Positions 34,781-44,380 of a stretch of DNA of 64,000 nucleotides are shown in pieces. Positions within the stretch are counted from its first letter, which is position 1, and each line of letters opens with the position of its first letter. The stretch lies in assembly GCA_013396655.1 (NCBI GenBank), contig WBMV01001031.1, positions 635,053 through 699,052 of the forward strand, in the 5' to 3' direction. The DNA comes from Campylorhamphus procurvoides. Lineage: Eukaryota; Chordata; Aves; Passeriformes; Dendrocolaptidae. A program made the position numbers and the translations under genes. Under the pieces are notes generated by a model. That model did no database searches and was not told the origin of the DNA. It was given only the letters and a program-made list of their open reading frames with translations.

Positions 34781-35547
34781 TCCACTTTTCCTTGGATACC
34801 CTTCCACCTGTTCACACAAAAATCCACACAAAACCCATCACACAACACAGCTTAGTGAGCCAGACTCTGAAATCCTGGGGGTGTCTAAATTACTAACAGT
34901 ACAGGAGAAAAAAACAACTTACTTCAGTGAAGGGATTTAAATTGTCAAAAGAATTCCTTGTGTCTCCATAAAGGTAACATAAATCATGGCAAGAGCCATT
35001 ACATATCCAAAACAACTCATCCTCCAGGTTGCTGTTTTCCAGGCTGCCTCCACAACCTGTCTATGACTACAAGAGGAAAATCACAATATACAATCTGTTA
35101 TGAAACCAAGTTGCATTCAAAGCGACTGTAATTTGATATTTGCTTGTACAAAAAAAAAAAAGTTAACATGAAAACCATGCAAATGCTTTGCTTTTGTTTT
35201 GTTCCTGCTAAATATGCTGGAAGTGTCTGACAAATGCTGACAATGAGCTGAAATCTCCAGGTGTAATGAAAGGGAAACTTGTTTGAGGCTGCGGGGAAGT
35301 GACATCTCGGAGCAGGGAAGGCTTGGAAGAGCAGAGGTGGGAGCAGTGAGGCTGTCACCTGCCACGAGGGGCTCTGAGCCACTGAAAGCTTTGCCCTTGA
35401 ATCCAAGGGGAAATAAGGAGATCTTTAGTTTATTTGTTTTTTATTTATTTTTTTAATGTCATTATAGGGAATGGTTAAGTCTCAGGACTTGTGAAGTTTA
35501 TGCCCTGTCAGGCAATGGCATCACTCCAAGGGAACCAGATCAGAGGG
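34781..35547. other. Unique non-coding DNA
   Basis: A12 run near 35150-35161 and a T-rich patch near 35430-35456. No gene recognised. Confidence 0.5.
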
Positions 35548-35820
35548 GCACAGCCTGGTTTGGGTTGGAAGGGACCCCAAAGCCCACCCAGTGCCACCCC
35601 TGCCATGGGCAGGGACACCTTCCACCAGCCCAGGGTGCTCCAAGCCCCATCCAACCTGGCCTTGGACACTCCCAGGGATCCAGGGGCAGCCACAGCTTCT
35701 CTGGGCACCCTGTGCCAGTCCCTGCCCACCCTCCCAGCCACCAGTTCCTTCCCAATATCCCACCCATCCCTGCCCTCTGGCAGTGGGAAATCATTCCCTG
35801 TGTCCTGTCACTATCCCCTC
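35548..35820 (-). mobile_element. CR1 LINE fragment, type A 3' end
   Basis: GCACAGCCTGGTTTGGGTTGG, the full box and body, CACCAGTTCCTTCCC and CTCTGGCAGTGGGAAATC. Ends abruptly 11 bp before a sense type A tail. Confidence 0.95.
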
Positions 35821-35831
35821 TCGGATCTAAG

Positions 35832-35926
35832 GGCAGGTGTCACTGCCCATGCCAGGGGATGGAACTGGATGATCCTGAAGGTCCTTCCCAGCCCAAACCA
35901 GTCCATGATTCCATGATTATGGAGAG
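35832..35926 (+). mobile_element. CR1 fragment, type A 3' end
   Basis: GGGCAGGTGTCACTGCCCATG, then CTGGATGATCCTGAAGGTCC and AGCCCAAACCAGTCC, ending in ATGATTCCATGATT. It is oriented opposite to the adjacent copy. Confidence 0.93.
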
Positions 35927-36187
35927 AGCTCTTCCATCACCACTTCAGACATTTAAAGGCACGGGGGGGCAGGAATTTTTGGTTTTATCCATCGAGGAAG
36001 CAGCTCCAGCCTCCTCCAGCTCTGTTCCCAGGCAGACACAGAGTTTCTAGCCAATCCCACTTCCTAAGTGCATTTCTGTGCCCTGGTCCCTTTTCTTGGC
36101 TCTCCCTTTCCTTCACCAACAAATTGTTGTTTCTCTCAATCTGCACAAGGACACAACAAAATTACCCTGAAATTCAGAGACTATTCT

Positions 36188-36274
36188 GAGTTGCAAAGAA
36201 CCCCCAGAGATCCTGGCCCTGCACAGGACAACCCCAGGAATCCCTGCAACCTTCCTGAGAGCCCTCTCCAAACT
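36188..36274 (-). mobile_element. Old CR1 fragment, type B
   Basis: AGTTGCAAAGAACCCCCAGAG, ATCCTGGCCCTGCACAGGAC, AACCCCAGGAATCCC and TGAGAGCCCTCTCCAAAC match the antisense type B end. The tail is lost. Confidence 0.8.
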
Positions 36275-36524
36275 CAGCACAGTTTTTCCCGTGGTGTATT
36301 AATAAAATGTTTGGAGGACAGAATCTCAGTCCTCCCCAGTTTCAGTACTTGGAGGTTTTGTCTCCCTCTTTGCAAGTCCAGGCCTTGGAGATGATGTGAA
36401 ATTCCTAATTCCTGCTTCCAGCCTCCCTCTAAACCCTCAAAACAATTGCTTCTCTCCATCTCCAGCTCTTCGCCCAAGGCTCCTAAAACATCATGGGGGG
36501 AATTCAGAAGCCCCATTTGAAACA

Positions 36525-36730
36525 AATTTTTAATTAAAATAGTAATTTCCAGCCCCGCGAGATGTAAACTATTAAAGAGCTGCCAGGAGGGAGATCCACT
36601 AATGGAGAGCAGTGAGCAATTACAGCCAATCTGCTGCAGGTTTGCTGGGGAAAACAGGCTGGAAAAGCAGCTCAGCCGCTGCCAAGGGGTTATTTATCAG
36701 CACAGACAGCCCTAACCAGGCACACGTTTC
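36525..36730. promoter_or_regulatory. Candidate conserved non-coding element
   Basis: TTTTTAATTAAAATAGTAATT lies beside a CpG-retaining CCCCGCGAGATG core, then AGCAATTACAGCC and CTCAGCCGCTGCC. Unique, repeat-free and mixed in composition. Function inferred. Confidence 0.3.
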
Positions 36731-37122
36731 TCCTCCCAGAAAGGCTCAGCCAGGGCACTTCATTTCCTCAGGTGTCATCGAGTCATTCTGGTCCAAGAGG
36801 AGAGACCAGGGAAGGGAAATAAAGGGGACAAATCTCTCCATCAGATGGTTCTTCAGCACCTGGAGCTGCGTGTGCAGACAACAAGGGGCAGGGGAAATGG
36901 TACTGCTGGAGAAGTGAACTGTCTCAGGCAGCTCAACTCCTTCTTTCCCTGCATTTCAGGAATATCCTTTTGGGATGTACCTCAATTCAGGAACATTCCA
37001 AAACACCGGCCAAGGTCATGGGTTCTTTTTCCCAGGAAAGTGGATGTTATTCAAGCCAAAGTTGAATTTGTGGGGTTTCCCTGGAAAGGCAAAAGGAAAG
37101 CCAAAGGAAGGAAGGGAGAGGC

Positions 37123-37134
37123 TTTTTTTTTTTT
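37123..37134. repeat. Poly(T) run
   Basis: Twelve T in a row. Confidence 0.85.
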
Positions 37135-37170
37135 ACATTAAAGATATTTTTTCCCAAATTGCAGATGGAA

Positions 37171-37231
37171 ATAAAACAACAAGAACAACAACCAACCACC
37201 AAGAAAAATCAAGAACAACCAGCAACAAAAA
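37171..37231. repeat. Low-complexity CAA/AAC patch
   Basis: Irregular CAA, AAC and ACC units over about 60 bp. Confidence 0.75.
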
Positions 37232-37631
37232 CAATTTACCCAAGAGCCACCTGCCTCTTTCCAAAATTATCCTTCACTGTTCTAATTTCTTATTCTGGAC
37301 TCTGCACAAATTCGCTGTGAGGGCAAACCCTGGGAAACAAAACTCTCTTGTTGTTCCAAAGGTCCATGTTTCTAATCAACACTTGTCTCATGTTCCAGGG
37401 CTGAATCTGTGCCATAAATGTAGCTTGAAGGAATTTTATTCTGACCCAGAAATTTTCTTCTGACAAAGAAATGTTGGCTTGGGTTTAGAGCTTTAGGTAT
37501 TCTGCTGTCATGGGATGGCCTGAAAGGAATATGTTCAGCTGGAAACCAACCAAACAGGAGATTGGTATCTAAAAATAAATATATTTGCATGTTTCTAGTC
37601 TGACCTGGAAATTTATTATCAGAAGTATAAG

Positions 37632-37877
37632 ATCATAGAATCCTGGGGTGGTTTGGGTGGGAAGGGACCTCAAAGCCCACCCAGTGCCACCCCTGCCATG
37701 GGCAGGGACACCTCCCACCAGCCCAGGGTGCTCCAATTCCCGTCCAACCTGGCCTTGGACACTCCCAGGGATCCAGGGGCAGCCACAGCTTCTCTGCCCA
37801 ACCTGTGCCAGGGCCTGCCCACCCTCCCAGCCACCAATTCCTTCCCAAGATCCCATCTGAGTCTACCCTTTAAGTCA
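37632..37877 (-). mobile_element. CR1 LINE fragment, type A 3' end
   Basis: ATCATAGAATCCTGGGGTGG, GTGGGAAGGGACCTC, complete box and body, CACCAATTCCTTCCC, then a diverged CATCTGAGTCTACCC end. Confidence 0.95.
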
Positions 37878-38309
37878 TATTTCAGCATTCCATGGACTTA
37901 CCTTATTCAACTAAGTGGAAGAAAAAGGACCCTCCTCTGGAAGCCAAGAGATCAAGTTTTCACTTTCAGGTGCCATCATCTCCACTGATAGAATCCAGAA
38001 TTACCTATTTTAGAAAAAAAAAATTAAAAAATTAATGTCATTTTTACCATGTGGATTGTTAGTGTGGAGAACAACTCAGCTTAAGAGTAAAAGGAAAATA
38101 TGGGAGCAAACTTCCTGGGAGAGGAAATAGGGAAAAAATTAAAAACTCTTTCAAAATAAAATCTCCATTTATTTTCAGTAAATATCAACTTTTCCCTCTG
38201 GTTTGTGCTCAGGAACCACAGAGCATCTGCCTGTGCCAGCCCCAGCTGAGACACAATTCCTCCCAGGAATTCCTGTCAGTGCCGTGACCTGCTGGAGACA
38301 CACAGCGAT

Positions 38310-38500
38310 GAAAAGTGGGAGTCTTTTATATAATCCCCTTCTTGCTTGATTCAAACCTCATTAAATCAAGAGGAATATTAACCATCCATTTCAGAGCGTG
38401 TTGTGTGAGGCCCTTTTCGCAGGGATGAGGCTGGAATTGTTTATTAATCCCATTATTTATTAATCCCACTGTCACCTGACTCTTCAGGTGATGAACACCA
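38310..38500. promoter_or_regulatory. Candidate conserved element with short tandem duplication
   Basis: Two copies of TTTATTAATCCCA (38440-38452 and 38456-38468) lie 16 bp apart. Each holds a TTAATCC bicoid/OTX-type core. They are preceded by CpG-bearing AGAGCGTGTTG and TTTTCGCAGGG. Function inferred. Confidence 0.28.
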
Positions 38501-39039
38501 GACAACACCGTATTTCACTCATGGCTACACTGTAATAATTAAATAATATTAAGGAGAATTACTAGGGATGGAATTACCAGCAAATCAAGGCTCTTAAATT
38601 CCACTGAAGGATGTTTAAGCAGACATTCCACAAGGGCAAATAGATAAATTAAGGTTTCCCTCAGCAATCTCTGTGACAACGGGAGAATACTAAACAGGGA
38701 GCGTGAGGGACGTGTTGTAGCAAAATGTTTTGCCTTATTTTTAATTTAAATGTAGTTATAGAGATGAAGAGCCTGGAGGCATCAACCATTGCCAATCAAA
38801 GCCTACATGATTAAGTCTTCTGAGTGCAGTGAAATCACCACTGCCCAGGACTGCTCGAGTCATCTAAGGATGAATTTTTTCCATACAAAGTCCTTTTTTT
38901 TTTCCTTGCCTTTTTTTAAAGTATATTCAAAAAACATGATTTCTCTTTGGCAAAGGAACCCTTTGAAGAGGCCCAAATGGCCTTTGAAGTGAAAATAGGG
39001 AAGTCATTTCGTATTCAGACACCCATTTTAGCTCCCCCT

Positions 39040-39345
39040 TCCTAAAAACCAAAGGCATCCAACTCGGTGAAAAATTTATATAATGAAATAGGCAGAGGGG
39101 GCTCGCGACAGCAGAAGCTTTCAAGGCAACAAAATGGCCCTAAAGTGGAAGTGGAGATGGCTTTGGGTGTAAATCAAAGACACTGAACCCGAATCCTGCT
39201 TAATTATTTCACATGGAGAGCTACAGAGTGTAAATCAAGATGCTGCAATGGCTAAAGGGCATTAATGGGCTGGTAAATACGTGGCTGTTGGGAGCTGTCG
39301 GCCTCGCTTAGGGGCCCGAAAGATTTATCAAACCTCAGGTTAAAT
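39040..39345. promoter_or_regulatory. Strongest candidate enhancer-like element
   Basis: Unique block with several retained CpGs (GGCTCGCGACAG, AACCCGAATCC, ATACGTGG, GTCGGCCTCGC, GGCCCGAAAG) in an otherwise CpG-poor window. GTGTAAATCAA occurs twice (39167-39177 and 39228-39238), the first overlapping a TCF/LEF-type ATCAAAG (39173-39179). TTAATTATTTC lies between them. Composition and motif duplication suggest constraint; conservation is untested. Confidence 0.33.
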
Positions 39346-40409
39346 GTGCCTTTTGTAGGTCACAAAGGCTCTTTAGAACTCCTGGAAGAGGCAGGTGCCA
39401 CACAGTGCATTAGCAGCAGGATCTCAATGCCCTCCTCTTCCTCCCCAGGAAGGGGTTTGTCTCCTCCACCATCTCCACAGAGCCCCCCAGGTCAGGGGTT
39501 TGTCTCTCCTCAGCCTCAGGAAAGGTGAGGATGCTCCATGTTACTCAGAAACCAGAGATCTGGAGACACCTCTGTGCAAGGAGGAAAAATCCCACCAGTT
39601 CCAGAAAACCGTGGGTAAATCCGGGTTTCTGCTCCCATCAAATCAGTTATTAAACCCAAACTTGCCCCACTGAGAAGTGTTTCAATGCTGCAAATTCCAG
39701 CCTGTTCAGCTCACAGTGCCAAGGCAATAACCCAGCAGAGAAACAGCAGCACACAAAGAGAAGGCTCCTCTTACCCCACAGCTCAGCACCTTCTTCAACA
39801 CGGGATTCCCACCAAAAAATCAGCTTCAAGTTTTGGCCTGAGCTTCTAATTGAAGAAACAGTGACCTGGGGGTTTATTTTTAATTTTGGGGGTTTTTTAA
39901 TAACTCCTCCCCATTTTAATCCCTTTTCATGTGTATTGGATGTTTAGGAAGAGGGAGATATCTTCTTGAATAAAAAGGGCAAATTCATCTTGCAACAGGA
40001 GAGCTCATAAATCTGTATTTATACTGGAAGTAAAATAAACTCACCAAAGGTGATTTACTGCCTCTAATAACAAATGTGACTATTAGGCCCTTAGACTTTA
40101 TTAGCGTGGTGGAAGAACTTATTTTATGTTCAAATATTTAAATACTTATGGAAAGCAAATGTTAAAATATTGCAAATATTAAGCACTCAATTACCTCGAG
40201 TTATGTAAAAATTCATTGGAAAATAATTTCCTGCCTGCAGAATAACACACTGCCCAAATCTGCAGTTCCTGATTTCCAGGGGATCCAGCGAATCTGATGG
40301 ATTTATCTGGGGACTAAATGAGGAAATATTTGCATTTCTCACAGAAACAGGCAGGAGACAGTGGCCATTTGGGGTGTTGACCACAGGGCAGCCCTGGGGA
40401 TTCCTAAGG

Positions 40410-40640
40410 AATCGTGGGATTATTGAGGCTGGGAAAGACCCCACCAAGTCCCCAGCACTGCCAAGGCCACCACTGACCCCTGTCCCCAAGTGCCACATCC
40501 ACATGGCTTTTAAACCCCTCTGGGACTGGGGGCTCCACCCCTGCCCTGGACAGCTTTGTCAGGGTTTAGCCACTCTTCCAGTGGGAAAATTCGTCCTCAT
40601 ATCCAACCTGACCCTCCCCTCGAGCAACTTCACCAAAGCC
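40410..40640 (-). mobile_element. CR1 LINE fragment, type C
   Basis: ATCGTGGGATTATTGAGGC, TGGGAAAGACCCCACC, CCCCAAGTGCCACATCC, GGCTTTTAAACCCCTC and ATATCCAACCTGACCCTCC. Its closest partners here are the copies at 10324 and 50756. Confidence 0.92.
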
Positions 40641-40663
40641 TTCCTCAAAGTGAGAAGCTGAGA

Positions 40664-41050
40664 CTGGCTGGTGCCTTGGATAACTGGAGAAGAGAAGGTT
40701 GTGTCAGACCTCAGAGCCCCTTCCAGTGCCTGAAGGAGCTCCAGGAACACAGGAGAGGGGCTGTTCTTCAGGAACTGCAACGATGGCACAGGGAGTAATG
40801 GGTACAAACTGAGAGAGGGGACATTTGGGTGGGATATTGGGAAGGAATTGGTGGCTGGGACAACGGGGAGGTGCTGGAATAGATTTCCCAGAGAAGATGT
40901 GGTGCCCCATCCCTAGGAGTGTCCAAGGCCAGGTTAGAGGGGCTTGGAGCAACCTGGGCTGGTGGGAGGTGTCCCTGCCCATGGCAGGGGTGGCACTGGA
41001 TGGGCTTTAATGCCGCTTCCAACCCAAACTATCCTCTGATCCCATGATGA
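40664..41050 (+). mobile_element. CR1 LINE fragment, type A 3' end
   Basis: TGGAGAAGAGAAGGTTGTG, CCCTTCCAGTGCCTGAAGG, GGGTGGGATATTGGGAAGG, the CCATGGCAGGGG box, then CTTCCAACCCAAACTATCC and a CTGATCCCATGATG tail. About 390 bp. It stands back to back with the minus-strand copy just upstream. Confidence 0.94.
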
Positions 41051-41782
41051 TGGAGGATGAAGGTGAACCACAGATACCATGAGCTGCTCCAGGGAGTGCA
41101 CTAAGAATAGAATGAACAAAACCAGCCCTAAGGGTCCTGCAGTCAGAGGATGCAAGTTCAGACAGGACTCTGCAAAGCAAGGCAGAAAACCCTACAAATG
41201 TACTCATTTCACATCTCTCATGGTCAAACCACACAACTATCAGGACACACTTTGTTCCTCTTGTTGCAGAGTTCTGGTGATTTTGAGTCATTTGAGTTTA
41301 GCTCACTCCAAAAACAACATTAATGACAATAAAACTTCGGGACAGGAAGATGGGAGAGAATTTGTGTTGGGTTTATGTATGTGAGTAGATCACTCCCTGC
41401 CTACTTACCTTAAACAGCCAGCTGTGCTGATACTTTATTTTTCAGAGCTTCAATAAGGAAAATGCTGCAATTTTGTAAATTATAGTCCTGCAATCAATAG
41501 CTCTATTTTCAATGTGCTTATCTCTTGCTTAAATCAAATCAAATACTTACCTGAACAGCAAACCAGGCAAAAACCTGAAGGGACAAAATTCAGAGGGAAA
41601 CATTAGCTATGATTTAACTTGATTGCAAAATGCACTTCCCAAAAGGTGATCTGAGAGCACAACAGGGGGTTGTTATACTCCCCAAGGAGTTATTATTTAA
41701 TTCCACCAATTCACCAACTGGGAGGGCAGATTTCCATACCCAGAACTCCTGAGAACTCCCATCATTCCCCATATTTGGGGAT
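41051..41782. other. Unique non-coding spacer
   Basis: Nothing recognised. Confidence 0.5.
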
Positions 41783-41913
41783 TTCACAGAATGGTTTGGC
41801 TTGGAAAGGACATTAAAGTTCATCCTGTGCCATCTCCTGCCACGGGCAGGAACATTCTCCCCTGGACCAGGATGCTCCAAACCCCATCCAACCTGGCCTA
41901 GGACGTTTCCAAT
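41783..41913 (-). mobile_element. CR1 fragment, type A 3' end, older
   Basis: TTCACAGAATGGTTTGGC, TTGGAAAGGACATTAAAG, CTCCTGCCACGGGCAGGAAC and CCAACCTGGCCTAGGACG. More diverged than the other type A copies. Confidence 0.92.
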
Positions 41914-42603
41914 AATTTTAAGCTTTGAAATAAGACTTTAGAAGCCTAAAATGAACCTGCACTGAATTTCACAATGAGTGGGGTGTGCAACAGGCACCTC
42001 CCCAGCCTGTCACTTAAAATGCTGCCTGGTCACAGACTCACAGCTTGGAGTACCTGAAAGAAACCTCACATTTTACGTTCACCTTCCTGTTAAGTGACAT
42101 GAGAAACTTAACTCAGATTAATGTATGTTTATACATTTTAATTGTATATTAAAGTGTGTTTTGTGGCTACATCAGAAACATCAGTGGCATATTAACTTAC
42201 ATTAGCTTGAACAAAGAAAAAAAACCCAAACTAACATTGGCATATTGGCAATTATTCTGCAATTATATGCAAATTACATTGCCCAACAATTGCTCTGACA
42301 GGTGCCTAATAGCTTCTCTAAATAGTGGGGAGCTTTTACCCAGGGATTTCCTCGATTATTTTGCTTGACCACCTTTCCTTCTGGCACTGAGATTATGAAG
42401 CAGAAACACCCAGTTTATGCTCTGCTGGGGGTTTTCCCAACCCAAATCCTTGTGCTCCTTCCACCATCCCTGTGACTGTGCACCCCCAGCCCAGGGACAC
42501 TCCCCAGGGATCACCTTCTGCCTCTGGCAGAGCTCCTGAAGCACCTCTGGTCAAACTTCAGCAGGTCTTTAAGCAAATGTGGGCTAAGGAGGGGACCTCT
42601 GTG
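41914..42603. other. AT-rich unique DNA
   Basis: Includes candidate element 42090-42350. No gene recognised. Confidence 0.5.
42090..42350. promoter_or_regulatory. Candidate element with POU octamer
   Basis: Exact ATGCAAAT at 42267-42274, running straight into TTACATT and preceded by GGCAATTATTCTGCAATTA. Upstream lies ATTTTAATTGTATATTAAAG. Repeat-free; function inferred. Confidence 0.28.
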
Positions 42604-42656
42604 CCTTGGTGATCTTAGAGGTGTTTTCCAACCTCAATGGTTCTGGGATTCTATGC
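42604..42656 (+). mobile_element. CR1 3' tail only, type C
   Basis: CTTGGTGATCTTAGAGGTG, TTTTCCAACCTCAATGG and a TTCTGGGATTCTATG tail: about 53 bp. Confidence 0.88.
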
Positions 42657-42835
42657 CTGGAATGCTCCACAGCCCTCACAGGGGCTGTATGGGCAGAGCT
42701 GACACTGGATAAAACCTCCACATCTACTGCAGGAGCAAGTGATCTCAGTGCAAGTACAGAGAAATAAATATTTTTGGAGGGGGATTATAAATTTCCATTA
42801 ATTTGAAGCCTCTCCCTACTATACCAGGATGAAAA

Positions 42836-43110
42836 GGATGGGCAGCCACAGCTTCTCTGGGCACCCTGTGTCAGGGTGTGCCCACCCTCCCAGCCACCAA
42901 TTCCTTCCCAAAATCCCATCTAGCCCTGCCCTCTGACAGTGGGAAACCATTCCCCTCGTCCAAAGTCCCTTTCCATCTTTTCTGTTGGCTCCTTCAGGCA
43001 CTGGAAGGCACAGTCAGGTCACCCCAAAGCTTCCCTTCTCCAGGCTGAACAATCCCAGCCCTCCCAGCCTTCCCTCCCAGCAGAGCTGCTCCATCCTCTG
43101 ACCAACTTAT
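42836..43110 (-). mobile_element. CR1 LINE fragment, type A interior lacking its 3' end
   Basis: Begins inside the element at GGGCAGCCACAGCTTCTCTG and continues through CCCAGCCACCAATTCC, TCTGTTGGCTCCTTCAGGC and CTCCAGGCTGAACAATCCC to GCAGAGCTGCTCCATCC. The last 100 or so bases, including box and tail, are missing. That is unusual because retrotransposition copies start at the 3' end. Confidence 0.93.
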
Positions 43111-44289
43111 CCTGCTGGAAGCCAAAGGAATCCAAAGCATTAACAAGGAAATAGGAGGATTTGAAGGACTCAGCTGCAGGACACTCAGATTTCACATGAA
43201 GAACAGCAGAATTGTAGGAACGTCACAGAGTAAATAGCAGAGTGAAGGATCATTACAGGAGAGTCAATTTAATGCCACATTACAGTACATCTAATTTGAC
43301 TCCTGTAAATCTCCTTCTGTGCCTCCCAATAGCTACTGAATGAAAAACCAGCAAAAAAGGGTGTATTGCTACACGTGTTCTACAGCTCTAGAAACCAGAG
43401 TGCCACTGCAGTTATATTCAAACACGATAAAAATACCACTTCTGCACCAAAGCAGCAGAGATCCTCATCCATCCTACTGCACACACTGAAAACCCAGGAT
43501 TGTTTCTTCTTACAACAAATAAATCTTGGAATATTCACGTTCTGGCAAAACAACCTCTTCTGTAACACATTGTTAACCCCCTGAGTGCAGCCTTGGTGGG
43601 ACACGATTGACACTGTCCTTGCCTGAGGCCACACAAGTAAGAGGTGTGACCAGGAGCTTCATTTCATGGGAAAGTTGTGTAGAAACAGTTTTTGATTAAC
43701 CTAAAGTTTTCTAGAACAATATCCAGGTGGCCTTTAGTTGACACCTCATAACTCTATGAAAACACAAGCAATGTTCCTTTGCCTGGGTACCTGCTTAATT
43801 TTGAATTTTGGTGGGTATCACTTTTTCTAAGTCCACTTTCCAAGTCCCTTTTCTGAGCCATCTGTAGCTTTTGCCTGTGCAATGGTCACAATTCCCCCAA
43901 TTTAACTATGAACTGCATGAAAAAACTGTCTTTGGTTGTTAAGCCTCAATTCAATCCTCCCAGGTTGTTAAATTACCCCATTTTATGCACAAAATATCCA
44001 GCGTGTTCCATGTCAAATCAAGCATTACCAGAGCACATTAGACCTCTGTACACAACAGCACAAGTGTTGCTCCTGAGTAGCATCCAATCCATTACCTCAT
44101 TTTTTTCCCTGCACAGTTTGTCAAGTCCCTCAAATTAAGTATTCCATAAGATGTGCAGTTTTTGCACAGCAGACCGAACAACTTGGCTGAAACATGGCTT
44201 TAATTAAAGCACTGCAGCATCTCCTCTGTGTGTGTGCAAGGTTCTTTTAATGAAAAACAAACAACAGGGGGGACTGGACCACTGATCCC
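43111..44289. other. AT-rich unique DNA
   Basis: No repeat or gene recognised. Confidence 0.5.
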
Positions 44290-44380
44290 AGGGCTTGGAG
44301 CACACTGGGCTAATGGGAGGTGGCCCTGCCCATGGCAGTGGGGTGGCACTGGGTGAGATTTAATGTGTTTTCCAGTCCTT
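44290..44380 (+). mobile_element. CR1 fragment, type A 3' end
   Basis: AGGGCTTGGAGCACACTGGG, CTAATGGGAGGTGGCCCTG and CCCATGGCAGTGGGGTGG. The tail is degraded after TGTTTTCCAGTCC. Confidence 0.88.

Larger units (their letters stand above)
36275..37631. other. Unique non-coding DNA
   Basis: Includes the candidate element 36525-36730, a T12 run (37123-37134) and an A/C-rich CAA patch (37171-37231). A 162-codon plus frame (36975-37463) passes through the simple repeats and is not considered coding. Confidence 0.5.
37878..40409. other. AT-rich unique DNA with enhancer-like islands
   Basis: About 2.5 kb without CR1, containing the candidate elements at 38310-38500 and 39040-39345 and a T10 run near 38893-38903. 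Confidence 0.5.
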
